Source: Streptomyces flaveolus
GTDB lineage: Bacteria > Actinomycetota > Actinomycetes > Streptomycetales > Streptomycetaceae
Reading direction: 5' to 3'
Length of the DNA stretch: 64,000 bases
NCBI RefSeq assembly: GCF_000716535.1
Contig: NZ_JNWV01000014.1
Location: 62,001 to 126,000, forward strand
A program made the translations under genes and the position numbers. This document shows positions 31,962-40,142 of the stretch, piece by piece; position 1 is the stretch's first letter, and each line of letters starts with the position of its first letter. Under the pieces are notes generated by a model. It saw nothing but the letters and a program-made list of their open reading frames with translations. It ran no database searches and was not told where the DNA came from.

Positions 31962-32253
31962 CACGCCACCGGAGCGCCCACGACCCCGGAGCGGGCGGCT
32001 CTTCGACGTGGCTCGGCTCAGGCACCTGACCCACGGCGGTGCCTCCCGCCGCCCCGGCCGTCCGAACGCCTACGCCCGTACGGCCTCGGCCACGGGCGCG
32101 ACGGCGAACGCGTCGTGCTCGCGCGGCACCGGTGACGAAGCGCCAGGCCGGACTCATGTCCGCCGGTAGATCGTGGAGTTGGTCCTCGGAGGGGTCGTCC
32201 CGTGACGGCCCGGCGGCGGGCAAGGGCCGTCGTCACCGCCGCCGGGCCCGTCC
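31962..32253. other. Gene-free, apparently decayed region
   Basis: 292 bases between the ROK gene and an orphan chitinase-type promoter pointing into it from the right. No frame on either strand is convincing. On the minus strand, short pieces in different frames look coding-like and end at a TAG at 32070-32072 (last residues FAVAPVAEAVRA), which would fit the remnant of a broken or deleted gene. Confidence 0.4.
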
Positions 32254-32298
32254 GCACCCTAAAAGGACTAGACCAGTACGGTCAATGGTCCGGACCGA
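32254..32298 (-). promoter_or_regulatory. Orphan chitinase-type promoter with 12-bp direct repeats
   Basis: Read on the minus strand it has TCGGTCCGGACC, ATTGACC, then CTGGTCTAGTCC and TTTTAGGGTGC. It matches the promoter of the real chitinase gene at 49803-49843 almost base for base, with one extra base between the repeats. It contains TTGACC and TAGGGT as -35 and -10 (18-base spacing). The repeats resemble the Streptomyces chitinase direct repeat and the DasR site. No chitinase gene follows. Confidence 0.75.
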
Positions 32299-32439
32299 GG
32301 CCAATGCTCTTTCCGTACCGGCCAGTTGGCGCGGCCGGCCGCGTGGCGCGAAGGCGACGACACAGGCTGTGAGCGACCCCACACCCGTCACCCGCCTGGA
32401 CGCGTACCGGGCGTGGCACACTGGCCCTGTACCAGAAGC

Positions 32440-32570
32440 AGCGCACTCCGGGGTCGGTGAAACTCCGAACCGGCGGTTACAGTCCGCGACCCGGTCGCTT
32501 CCAGCGGCCGGTTGACCAGGTGAAATTCCTGGACCGACGGTTAAAGTCCGGATGGGAGGCAGTGCGCGGC
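32440..32570 (+). promoter_or_regulatory. FMN riboswitch (RFN element)
   Basis: Conserved RFN blocks are present in order: GGTCGGTGAAACTCCGAACC, GGCGGTTACAGTCCGCGACC, CCGGTTGACCAGGTGAAATT, then GACGGTTAAAGTCCGGATGG and GGAGGCAGTGCGC, which closes with the 5' AGCGCACT. It lies about 165 bases ahead of ribE, so FMN should lower expression of the whole rib operon. The downstream expression platform is G+C-rich; a translational or terminator-type switch cannot be told apart by eye. Confidence 0.95.
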
Positions 32571-32733
32571 GGGCGGGCATGCGTCTTCCGTGTGCGCGCC
32601 GCCGTACGTGTGACGGGTCCGTGCGCGGACGTGTCCCTTTCGGCGACGCCCCCGGTGTGTGCTCATCCGTACCTTGCTGTCGTCATCGACAGGCCCCGGA
32701 GTCCGTGCCCGAAGAGGCAGGAGGACCCGGGAA

Positions 32734-33339
32734 GTGTTCACCGGAATCGTCGAAGAACTGGGTGAAGTCACCGCCGTCGAGAACCTCGGCGACTCCTCCC
32801 GCTTCCGGCTCCGCGGCCCCGTCGTGACCGAGGGTGCACGCCACGGCGACTCCATCGCCGTCAACGGGGTCTGTCTCACGGTCGTCGAGCACGAGGGCGA
32901 CGAGTTCACCGCCGACGTCATGGCCGAGACCCTGAAGCGCTCCAGCCTGGGCGCGCTCACCGTCGGCTCCCGCGTCAACCTGGAGCGCCCCACCGCCGTC
33001 GGCGCCCGCCTCGGCGGACACATCGTGCAGGGACACGTGGACGGCACCGGCCAGGTCCTGGCCCGCACGCCCTCCGAGCACTGGGAGATCGTGAAGATCT
33101 CCCTCCCCGCGGACCTCTCCCGCTACGTCGTGGAGAAGGGCTCCATCACCGTCGACGGCATCAGCCTCACCGTGGTCGAGGCCGGCCCCGACCACTTCAC
33201 CGTCAGCCTCATCCCGACCACCCTCGCCCTCACCACGCTCGGCGTGAAGCAGCCCGGCGACCCGGTCAACCTCGAAGTGGACGTCATCGCCAAGTACGTG
33301 GAGCGGCTGCTCGCGGCCGGACAGGGGACCGGCAAGTGA
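32734..33339 (+). CDS. ribE: Riboflavin synthase alpha chain
   Basis: Converts two 6,7-dimethyl-8-ribityllumazines to riboflavin. It has 201 residues from GTG 32734; the family N-terminus (M/V)FTGIVEELG fixes the start. The two lumazine-binding barrel repeats are visible: [20 protein letters not shown] in the first half and [19 protein letters not shown] in the second. The C-terminus overlaps the pnuC-like start (GTGA). It is the first gene behind the FMN riboswitch. Confidence 0.97.
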   Translation: MFTGIVEELGEVTAVENLGDSSRFRLRGPVVTEGARHGDSIAVNGVCLTVVEHEGDEFTADVMAETLKRSSLGALTVGSRVNLERPTAVGARLGGHIVQGHVDGTGQVLARTPSEHWEIVKISLPADLSRYVVEKGSITVDGISLTVVEAGPDHFTVSLIPTTLALTTLGVKQPGDPVNLEVDVIAKYVERLLAAGQGTGK

Positions 33340-33977
33340 ACTGGATGAACTCCGAGGCGTTCACCCTCTTCGGCCAGCACATCATCTGGTCCGACATGAT
33401 CGGCAACATCCTGGGCCTCATCACCCTCGCCCTCGGCTGGCGCCGCTCCCTGTGGACCTGGCCCGTGCAGTTCCTGTCCGGTCTCGTCCTCTTCGCCGCC
33501 TTCTACGGCCACCTGACCGGCAGCGCCGGCAAGCAGGTCGTCGTCATGGCCGTCGCGCTGTACGGCTGGTGGCAGTGGCAGCGCACCAAGGACCGGTCCG
33601 ACGACGGCCACATCGCCCCGCGCTTCGCCACCTGGCGGGAGCGCGCGGCCATGCTCGCCGCGGCCGCCGCCGGCACGGTCGCCGTCGCCCTGCTCTTCAC
33701 GGCCTACCCGAAGCTGTCCTGGGACCCCTGGCCCGACGCCTACATCTTCGTCGGCACCGTCGTCGCGATGTACGCCCAGGCCAAGGGCATGGTCGAGTTC
33801 TGGATCGCCTGGCTGCTCGTCGACCTCGTCGGCGTCCCCCTCAACTTCGCCAACGGCTACGCCTTCTCCGGCTTCGTCTACGTCATCTACGGCGCACTCG
33901 TCCTGTGGGGCATGCGCGACTGGTGGCTGCGCTCCCGCCGGGGCCCGCAGCCCGCACTGGAAGGAGCCCCGGCATGA
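33336..33977 (+). CDS. PnuC-family membrane transporter, possible riboflavin uptake protein
   Basis: 213 residues with about 7 membrane segments. It carries PnuC-type motifs ([20 protein letters not shown] near residue 28, [10 protein letters not shown] near residue 70, [16 protein letters not shown] near residue 155). It is translationally coupled on both sides: it overlaps ribE by 4 bases at its start and ribBA by 4 bases at its end. PnuC proteins carry nicotinamide riboside, but homologues in FMN-riboswitch operons (PnuX of corynebacteria) carry riboflavin. The location inside the rib operon favours flavin uptake. Confidence 0.85.
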   Translation: MNWMNSEAFTLFGQHIIWSDMIGNILGLITLALGWRRSLWTWPVQFLSGLVLFAAFYGHLTGSAGKQVVVMAVALYGWWQWQRTKDRSDDGHIAPRFATWRERAAMLAAAAAGTVAVALLFTAYPKLSWDPWPDAYIFVGTVVAMYAQAKGMVEFWIAWLLVDLVGVPLNFANGYAFSGFVYVIYGALVLWGMRDWWLRSRRGPQPALEGAPA

Positions 33978-35287
33978 CCTCCGCACCGCTGCTGTACGGC
34001 ACCGACGACATCGAGAACTTCGCCCTCGACCCGGTCGAGCAGGCCATCGCCGACATCGCGGCGGGCCGCCCGGTGGTCGTCGTGGACGACGAGGACCGGG
34101 AGAACGAGGGCGACCTCGTCATCGCCGCCGAGAAGGCGACCCCCGAGATCGTCGCCTTCATGATGAGCGAGTGCCGGGGCCTGATCTGCGCCCCCATGGA
34201 GGGGGAGGAACTGGACCGGCTGCGACTGCCGCAGATGGTCCAGGACAACACCGAGTCGATGAAGACCGCGTTCACCATCTCGGTGGACGCCTCCGCCGCC
34301 CACGGCGTGAGCACCGGCATCTCGGCCGCCGACCGCGCGACGACGCTCCAGCTCCTCGCGAGCGGCACGGCGCAGCCCACCGACCTCGTCCGCCCCGGCC
34401 ATGTCTTCCCGCTGCGCGCCCGGCCCGGAGGGGTCCTCGTGCGCAACGGCCACACCGAGGCCGCCGTCGACCTCGCCCGGCTCGCGGGGCTCCGCCCGGC
34501 CGGCGCCATCGTGGAGATCGCCGGTGAGGACGGCCGGATGCTCCGGCTCCCCGAACTGATCCCGTTCGCCCGCAAGCACGGCCTGACGATCATCTCCATC
34601 GCGGACCTGATCGCCTACCGCCGCAGCAGCGAGCCAACCGTCCGCCGCGAGGCCGAGACCCGCCTGCCCACCCGGCACGGCACCTTCACCGCCTACGGCT
34701 ACCGGTCCACCGTCGACGGCGTCGAACACGTCGCCCTCGTCCACGGCGAGATCGGCGACGGCGAGGACGTCCTCGTCCGCGTCCACTCCGAATGCCTCAC
34801 CGGCGACGTCTTCGGCTCGCTGCGCTGCGACTGCGGCCCCCAGCTCGACGCCGCCCTGGAACGCATCCAGGCCGAGGGCCGGGGCGTCGTCGTCTATCTG
34901 CGCGGACACGAGGGACGCGGCATCGGTCTGCTGTCCAAGCTGCGCGCCTACGAACTCCAGGAGCAGGGCCGCGACACCCTGGACGCCAACCTCGAATTGG
35001 GCCTGCCCGCCGACGCCCGCGACTACGGCGCCGGCGCGCAGATCCTCGCCGACCTCGGCGTGCGCGGCGTCCGGCTGATGACCAACAACCCCGACAAGAC
35101 CGAGGCGCTGCTGCGCCACGGCCTGAAGGTCACCGGCCGGGAGTCCATGCCCGTCCAGGCCGGCGAGCACAACCTCCGGTACCTGCGCACCAAGCGGGAC
35201 CGGATGGGGCACGACCTGCCCTGGCTCGACACGCCCGCCGTGTCGGCCTCCACGGCCGCGTCCGCGGCCACCTGCGGCAACCAGTAA
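33974..35287 (+). CDS. ribBA: Bifunctional DHBP synthase / GTP cyclohydrolase II
   Basis: 437 residues from ATG 33974 (overlapping the preceding stop). The N-terminal DHBP synthase ([19 protein letters not shown], residues 35-53; [14 protein letters not shown]) makes 3,4-dihydroxy-2-butanone 4-phosphate. The C-terminal GTP cyclohydrolase II ([19 protein letters not shown], whose Cys residues bind zinc; [12 protein letters not shown]) opens GTP. Both feed riboflavin. The C-terminus ends in an Ala/Ser-rich tail ([17 protein letters not shown]). Confidence 0.97.
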   Translation: MTSAPLLYGTDDIENFALDPVEQAIADIAAGRPVVVVDDEDRENEGDLVIAAEKATPEIVAFMMSECRGLICAPMEGEELDRLRLPQMVQDNTESMKTAFTISVDASAAHGVSTGISAADRATTLQLLASGTAQPTDLVRPGHVFPLRARPGGVLVRNGHTEAAVDLARLAGLRPAGAIVEIAGEDGRMLRLPELIPFARKHGLTIISIADLIAYRRSSEPTVRREAETRLPTRHGTFTAYGYRSTVDGVEHVALVHGEIGDGEDVLVRVHSECLTGDVFGSLRCDCGPQLDAALERIQAEGRGVVVYLRGHEGRGIGLLSKLRAYELQEQGRDTLDANLELGLPADARDYGAGAQILADLGVRGVRLMTNNPDKTEALLRHGLKVTGRESMPVQAGEHNLRYLRTKRDRMGHDLPWLDTPAVSASTAASAATCGNQ

Positions 35288-35310
35288 GCACGAAAGCACT
35301 GAGGAGAGAC

Positions 35311-35796
35311 GTGAGCGGCAAGGGTGCACCGGAACTGTCCGTACGCAATGTGAGCGACCTCCGGGTCGCCGTCATCGCGGCGCAGTGGCACGAGCAGGTG
35401 ATGGACGGTCTGGTGAACGGCGCCCTGCGCGCCCTGCGTGAGCTGGGGATCGACGAGCCGACCCTGATCCGGGTCCCCGGCAGCTTCGAGCTGCCGGTCG
35501 CCGCCAAGGTCCTCGCGGGCCGTGGCTACGACGCCGTGGTCGCCCTCGGCGTCGTCATCCGGGGCGGCACCCCCCACTTCGACTACGTGTGCCAGGGCGT
35601 CACGCAGGGCCTCACCCAGGTGTCCGTAGAGACCGGCGTCCCCGTCGGCTTCGGCGTGCTCACCTGCGACACCGAGGAGCAGGCCCTGGACCGGGCCGGC
35701 CTGGAGGGCTCGAACGAGGACAAGGGCCACGAGGCGGTGACCGCCGCCGTCGCGACCGCGGCCACGCTCCGCTCAGTATCCGAACCCTGGCACTGA
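35311..35796 (+). CDS. ribH: 6,7-dimethyl-8-ribityllumazine synthase
   Basis: Condenses the DHBP and the pyrimidine intermediate to lumazine; it forms an icosahedral or pentameric shell. It has 161 residues from GTG 35311, after GAGGAGAGAC. Motifs are [15 protein letters not shown] (around residue 52), [17 protein letters not shown] and the phosphate/catalytic region [14 protein letters not shown] with GHEAVTAAV near the end. It is the last gene of the rib operon; ribD/G is not in this window. Confidence 0.97.
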   Translation: MSGKGAPELSVRNVSDLRVAVIAAQWHEQVMDGLVNGALRALRELGIDEPTLIRVPGSFELPVAAKVLAGRGYDAVVALGVVIRGGTPHFDYVCQGVTQGLTQVSVETGVPVGFGVLTCDTEEQALDRAGLEGSNEDKGHEAVTAAVATAATLRSVSEPWH

Positions 35797-35830
35797 GGAG
35801 CGGGGCCGACCGCGTAGGGTGGGCAGCACC

Positions 35831-36103
35831 ATGTCCAAGAAGACGTTCGAGGAGCTCTTCACCGAGCTCCAGCAGAAGGCCGCCCACGGCGATCCCGCCA
35901 CCTCCCGTACCGCGGAGCTGGTCGGCAAGGGTGTCCACGCCATCGGCAAGAAGGTCGTCGAGGAGGCCGCCGAGGTCTGGATGGCCGCCGAGTACGAGGG
36001 CAAGGAGGCGGCGGCCGAGGAGATCTCGCAGCTGCTGTACCACGTCCAGGTGATGATGGTCGCCCGCGGGATCTCCCTGGACGACGTCTACGCCCACCTG
36101 TAA
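35831..36103 (+). CDS. hisE: Phosphoribosyl-ATP diphosphatase
   Basis: Second step of histidine synthesis. It has 90 residues from ATG 35831 (TRP-like [12 protein letters not shown], then [19 protein letters not shown], which carries the metal-binding EExxE-type motif around residues 44-55). The N-terminus [10 protein letters not shown] is typical; a shorter upstream ATG (35819) is in frame but not preferred. hisG follows 55 bases later, as in other actinobacteria where hisE and hisG are kept apart from the main his operon. Confidence 0.96.
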   Translation: MSKKTFEELFTELQQKAAHGDPATSRTAELVGKGVHAIGKKVVEEAAEVWMAAEYEGKEAAAEEISQLLYHVQVMMVARGISLDDVYAHL

Positions 36104-36158
36104 GCCGCCCGCCGCACACAGCCGTAGAAAACCCCGTCACGCAAAGGAAGCCGACCTC

Positions 36159-37007
36159 ATGCTGCGCATCGCCGTCCCCAACAAGGGTTCACTGTCCGGC
36201 CCTGCGGCGGAGATGCTGCATGAGGCCGGCTACCAGCAGCGCCGTGAGTCCAAGGAACTGCGCATCGTCGACCCGGAGAACGAGGTCGAGTTCTTCTACC
36301 TCCGCCCCCGCGACATCGCGATCTACGTCTCCTCCGGACGCCTCGACATCGGCATCACCGGTCGTGACCTGCTGATCGACTCCGGCGCCGACGCCGAGGA
36401 GATCCTGCCGCTCGGCTTCGCCCGCTCCACCTTCCGCTTCGCCGCCAAGCCCGGCACGGCGAGCGGCATCGAGGACCTCAAGGGCAAGACGGTCGCCACC
36501 TCCTACGAGGGCATCGTCGACAAGCACCTCGCGGACCGCGGGATCGACGCCTCCGTCGTCCACCTGGACGGCGCCGTGGAGACCGCGATCGAACTGGGCG
36601 TCGCCGAGGTCATCGCCGACGTCGTGGAGACCGGCACCAGCCTGCGCAACGCGGGCCTGGAGGTCTTCGGCGAGCCGATCATGAAGTCCGAGGCGATCGT
36701 CATCCGCCGCACCGGCGCCGACGCCGAGGAGCCGAAGGTCCAGCAGTTCCTGCGCCGCCTCCAGGGCGTCCTGGTGGCCCGCACGTACGTGATGATGGAC
36801 TACGACTGCCGGGTCGAGCAGCTCGAGAAGGCCGTCGCGCTCACCCCCGGCCTGGAGTCCCCGACCGTCTCCCCGCTGCACAACGAGGGCTGGGTCGCCG
36901 TACGCGCCATGGTCCCCGCCAAGGAGGCCCAGCGGATCATGGACGACCTCTACGCCATCGGCGCCCGCGCCATCCTGACCACGGCCATCCACGCCTGCCG
37001 CCTGTAA
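36159..37007 (+). CDS. hisG: ATP phosphoribosyltransferase (long form)
   Basis: First committed step of histidine synthesis: ATP and PRPP to phosphoribosyl-ATP, feedback-inhibited by histidine. It has 282 residues, the long form with a C-terminal regulatory domain (residues ~200-282, e.g. SPTVSPLHNEGWVAVRAM). The N-terminus is LRIAVPNKGSLSGPAAEMLH. The catalytic region has SGRLDIGITGRDLL near residue 60 and the PRPP-binding segment VADVVETGTSLRNAGL near residue 150. It has AAAGGAAG before the ATG. Confidence 0.97.
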   Translation: MLRIAVPNKGSLSGPAAEMLHEAGYQQRRESKELRIVDPENEVEFFYLRPRDIAIYVSSGRLDIGITGRDLLIDSGADAEEILPLGFARSTFRFAAKPGTASGIEDLKGKTVATSYEGIVDKHLADRGIDASVVHLDGAVETAIELGVAEVIADVVETGTSLRNAGLEVFGEPIMKSEAIVIRRTGADAEEPKVQQFLRRLQGVLVARTYVMMDYDCRVEQLEKAVALTPGLESPTVSPLHNEGWVAVRAMVPAKEAQRIMDDLYAIGARAILTTAIHACRL

Positions 37008-37021
37008 GAGGTACGCCCGAG

Positions 37022-37492
37022 ATGTCGGACCTGCCCCCTCTTCCCCGCCTCCCCGTCACCTTCCGGCCGGGGCACACGCGGGCCATCCTGCTCACCGCCG
37101 GGGTCGTGATCTTCCTCGTGATAAGCGGGGTCGCGATGCTGCTGGAACACCTCGGCCCGGGCTCGAAGCTCAGTTTCGTCGTCACCGGCGCGCTGATCTT
37201 CTGGGTCCTGGCCCAGTTGGCCCGGGTGAAGGTGGTCGCCGACGAGGCCGGCGTCACCGTCGTCAACATCGTCGGCAAGCGCCGCCTGGCCTGGGAGGAG
37301 ATCCTCCGGGTGAACCTCCGGCCGGGTGACCCCTGGGTGTTCCTCGACCTCAGCGACGGCACCAGCCTGCCCGCGCTCGGCATCCAGCCGGGCATCGCCA
37401 AGCAGCGGGCCATCGCCGACGCCAAGGCCCTGCGCGCGCTCGCCGAGGCCCACTCGGCGCCGTCCGCCCTGCCGCACGAGCCCAGATCTTGA
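37022..37492 (+). CDS. PH-domain-containing membrane protein
   Basis: 156 residues, 14 bases after hisG, probably co-transcribed. Two adjacent membrane segments occupy about residues 22-43 and 49-66 (ILLTAGVVIFLVISGVAMLL). A short bacterial PH-like domain follows (residues ~70-125: VVADEAGVTVVNIVGKRRL and AWEEILRVNLRPGDPWVFLD). It probably works at the membrane; the function is unknown. The C-terminal Ala-rich tail is variable. Confidence 0.85.
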   Translation: MSDLPPLPRLPVTFRPGHTRAILLTAGVVIFLVISGVAMLLEHLGPGSKLSFVVTGALIFWVLAQLARVKVVADEAGVTVVNIVGKRRLAWEEILRVNLRPGDPWVFLDLSDGTSLPALGIQPGIAKQRAIADAKALRALAEAHSAPSALPHEPRS

Positions 37493-37502
37493 TTAATCTG
37501 GA

Positions 37503-37533
37503 GGGCGGAGGCCGTTTCGCTGCGCCTCCGCCC
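37503..37533 (+). terminator. Terminator after the hisE-hisG-PH genes
   Basis: A perfect 10-bp inverted repeat (arms 37503-37512 and 37524-37533) with an 11-base loop, ten bases after the PH gene stop. Confidence 0.6.
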
Positions 37534-37552
37534 CTGCGTGCCGCCCGGTGCA

Positions 37553-37628
37553 CAGGGGTTCCTGCTACCCGAGGAGTGACTCCCTCCGGCGATGGACGGA
37601 TCGTCCTGTAGTACCTGCGCCACCCCTG
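37553..37628 (+). ncRNA. Candidate structured leader RNA of the CNNM operon
   Basis: The stretch folds by eye into a multi-branch shape: an outer 7-bp stem (37553-37559 with 37622-37628), an inner 6-bp stem (37563-37568 with 37608-37613) and, inside that, two hairpins (37573-37583 with TGA loop; 37588-37605 with GGACGG loop). A further short hairpin (37629-37642) sits just before the gene start. Sequence does not match the M-box, yybP-ykoY or NiCo motifs as I know them. It precedes two metal-type transporters, so a metal-sensing leader is possible. Confidence 0.4.
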
Positions 37629-37656
37629 CCCGACTCAGCGGGAAGGCGGTGGCAGC

Positions 37657-38991
37657 GTGACCATCTCCCTGCTGCTCCTCGGAGCTGCGTTCCTGCTGAT
37701 TCTCGCCAACGGCTTCTTCGTGGCGGCCGAGTTCGGCCTGGTGACGGTCGAGCGACCGGAGGCCGAGAAGGCCGCCGCCGACGGCGACGCCCGCGCCCGT
37801 ACGGTCGTGGAGTCGCTGAAGGAGCTGTCCTTCCAGCTCTCCGGCACCCAGCTCGGCATCACCATCACCTCCCTGGTCGTCGGCATGCTCGCCGAACCGG
37901 CCCTGGCCGAGCTGCTGCGCGGCCCGTTCGCCGCGCTCGGCATCCCCGACGGTGCCGCCTCCGGCGTCGCCGTGGTCGTCGGCATGCTGCTGGCCTCCGC
38001 GATCCAGATGGTGATCGGCGAACTCGTACCCAAGAACTGGGCGGTGTCCCGGCCGCTGCAGGTCGCGCGCTTCGTCGCCGGCCCCCAGCACCGCTTCGCC
38101 CGCCTGTTCCGTCCGGTGATCTCGGCGCTGAACACGGTCGCCAACCGGCTGGTCCGCGCCCTCGGCGTCGAACCCGCCGACGAGCTGGCCTCCGCCCGCA
38201 CCCCCGGCGAACTGGTCTCCCTGGCCCGGCACTCCGCCCAGGCCGGCGCCCTGGAGCAGGACACGGCCGACCTGTTCGTCCGCACCCTGTCCCTGGGCGA
38301 GCTGACCGCCCAGCACGTCATGACGCCGCGCGTGAAGGTGAGCGCGCTGCAGGACTCGGCCACCGCCGAGGACGTCGTCAACCTCACCCGGGCCACCGGT
38401 CTGTCCCGCTTCCCCGTCTACCGGGAGAAGATCGACGAGATCGTCGGCATGGCCCACCTCAAGGACGCCCTGGCGGTTCCCGTGCACGACCGGCTGCGCA
38501 CGCCGGTCAGCCGGATCGCCCGCAAGGCGCTCCTCGTCCCCGAGACCCTGCCGGTCCAGCCCCTGCTCGCGCGGCTGCGCAGCGAGCAGCCCATCGCGGT
38601 CGTCGTGGACGAGTACGGCGGCACGGCCGGCGTGGTCACCCTGGAGGACATCGTCGAGGAACTGGTCGGCGAGGTCCGCGACGAGCACGACGCCAAGGAC
38701 GTGCCCGAGCTGGCCCCCGCCCCGCCCGAGGACGGCAGGCCCGCCTGGGACGTGGACGGCAGTTGCCGCGTCGACATCCTGCAGCGCATAGGCCTCGATG
38801 TCCCCGAAGGACCGTACGAGACCGTCGCCGGCCTGGTCGCCGACCTGCTCGGCCGGATTCCGGCCCCCGGCGACCGGGCCGAACTGCCCGGCTGGCGGCT
38901 CTCGGTCCGCCAGGTCGGCCACTACCGCGCCGAACGGGTCCGCCTGGTCAGGACGGTCCCTGCGGTGAACGTGGTGGAGGCCGCCCGATGA
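37657..38991 (+). CDS. CNNM/CorC-type membrane protein (hemolysin family), full-length
   Basis: 444 residues. The DUF21/CNNM membrane domain has about 4 segments (residues ~1-140; FILANGFFVAAEFGLVTVE near the start; GELVPKNWAVSRPL). It is followed by two CBS domains (~200-340; LTAQHVMTPRVKVSALQ) and a C-terminal CorC_HlyC domain (~350-435; GSCRVDILQRIG). Homologues export Mg or Co or modulate their transport. The GTG at 37657 follows a foldable leader. The stop overlaps the next gene's ATG. Confidence 0.9.
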   Translation: MTISLLLLGAAFLLILANGFFVAAEFGLVTVERPEAEKAAADGDARARTVVESLKELSFQLSGTQLGITITSLVVGMLAEPALAELLRGPFAALGIPDGAASGVAVVVGMLLASAIQMVIGELVPKNWAVSRPLQVARFVAGPQHRFARLFRPVISALNTVANRLVRALGVEPADELASARTPGELVSLARHSAQAGALEQDTADLFVRTLSLGELTAQHVMTPRVKVSALQDSATAEDVVNLTRATGLSRFPVYREKIDEIVGMAHLKDALAVPVHDRLRTPVSRIARKALLVPETLPVQPLLARLRSEQPIAVVVDEYGGTAGVVTLEDIVEELVGEVRDEHDAKDVPELAPAPPEDGRPAWDVDGSCRVDILQRIGLDVPEGPYETVAGLVADLLGRIPAPGDRAELPGWRLSVRQVGHYRAERVRLVRTVPAVNVVEAAR

Positions 38992-40061
38992 GCGTCCTCC
39001 AACTGGTCTTCGCTGCGCTGCTCGTGCTCGCCAACGGTTTCTTCGTCGGCGCCGAGTTCGCGCTCGTCTCCGTCCGCCGCAGCCAGATCGAACCGCTCGG
39101 CACCGCCCGGGCCCGGCAGGTGCTGTACGGCCTCGAACACCTCCCGCAGATGATGGCCGCCGCCCAGTTCGGCATCACCGTCTGCTCGCTGACGCTCGGC
39201 GCGGTCGCCGAGCCGACGGTGGCGCACCTGCTGGAGCCGGTGTTCGAGTGGATCCACCTCCCGCACGGCATGATCCACCCCCTGGGCTACGTCATCGCGC
39301 TGGCGGCGGTGGTCTTCTTCCACCTGGTCATCGGCGAGATGGTCCCGAAGAACCTCGCCATGGCCGCCCCGGAGAAGGCCGCGCTGTGGCTCAGCCCGGG
39401 CCTGGTCTGGTTCGCCCGCCTCTGCAAGCCGATCACGGTGTCCCTCGGCGCCTGCGCCCAGGGCATCCTGCGGCTGTTCCGGGTCGAGCCGAAGGACGAG
39501 GTGGAGGCGGTCGTCACCACCGAGCAGCTCAACCGGCTCCTGGAGGACTCCGGCCAGGCCGGCCTCCTCGACCCGGAGGAGCAGGAGCGCCTGGAGGACG
39601 CCCTGGAGCTGGGCTCGCGCCCGGTGACGGACGTCCTGCTGCGCCGGGAGACCCTGGTCACGGTGACCCCGGCGGTCACCCCGGGCGAGATCGTGGAGCT
39701 GACCGCCCGCACGGGCTACTCCCGCTTCCCGGTCGAGGCCGGCGCGAAGGGCCCGTTCATGGGGTACGTGCACGTGAAGGACGTCCTGGATCTGGAGGAG
39801 TCCGACCGGGCCGTGCCGCAGCACGTGTGGCGCCCGATGGCCACGCTCCGCGCCGAGCTGCCGCTGGACGACGCGTTGACGGTCATGCGCCGGGCGGCCA
39901 CGCACCTGGCCCAGGTGGCGGACGCCACCGGCAAGGTGCTGGGGCTGGTGGCCCTGGAGGACGTGCTGGAGCTGCTGGTGGGCGAGGTCCGGGACCCGGC
40001 GCACCGGGAGATGCCGGAGCCGCGGGTGAGCGGGGAGCCGGAGGGAGCGCTCGCCGGATAG
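38988..40061 (+). CDS. CNNM/CorC-type membrane protein lacking the CorC_HlyC domain
   Basis: 357 residues, ATG 38988 overlapping the first CNNM gene by 4 bases. It has the same CNNM membrane domain (VLANGFFVGAEFALVSVRRS; GEMVPKNLAMAAP) and CBS domains (SRPVTDVLLRRETLVTV; GLVALEDVLELLVGEV) but ends soon after them. The paired full and short forms, translated from one message, suggest a heteromeric partner or regulatory subunit. It ends just before an inverted copy of the repeat and the convergent AAA+ gene. Confidence 0.9.
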   Translation: MSVLQLVFAALLVLANGFFVGAEFALVSVRRSQIEPLGTARARQVLYGLEHLPQMMAAAQFGITVCSLTLGAVAEPTVAHLLEPVFEWIHLPHGMIHPLGYVIALAAVVFFHLVIGEMVPKNLAMAAPEKAALWLSPGLVWFARLCKPITVSLGACAQGILRLFRVEPKDEVEAVVTTEQLNRLLEDSGQAGLLDPEEQERLEDALELGSRPVTDVLLRRETLVTVTPAVTPGEIVELTARTGYSRFPVEAGAKGPFMGYVHVKDVLDLEESDRAVPQHVWRPMATLRAELPLDDALTVMRRAATHLAQVADATGKVLGLVALEDVLELLVGEVRDPAHREMPEPRVSGEPEGALAG

Positions 40062-40107
40062 CCCGGATGGTGACGGGGAGCCGCGCGACTGCCCGCCGGT
40101 GGCGTGC

Positions 40108-40140
40108 CGGTCGCGCGGTTCCCCGCGTCCCTTCGGGGCG
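40108..40140 (-). repeat. Streptomyces intergenic repeat (GGGGCGCGGGGAACTGCGCGA type), copy 3
   Basis: Reverse orientation: on the minus strand it reads CGCCCCGAAGGGACGCGGGG followed by AACCGCGCGACCGG. It is a diverged family member. It lies between convergent gene ends and may stop transcription from both sides. Confidence 0.6.
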
Positions 40141-40142
40141 CT

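Noticed and set aside
31900..32223. Minus-strand frame of 107 codons downstream of the orphan chitinase promoter
   Set aside because: Arg-rich, no start site with a ribosome signal, overlaps the ROK gene end; better seen as decayed sequence.
37553..37628. Assignment of the CNNM leader to the M-box or yybP-ykoY riboswitch
   Set aside because: Key conserved bases of those motifs are not present; left as an unassigned structured leader.
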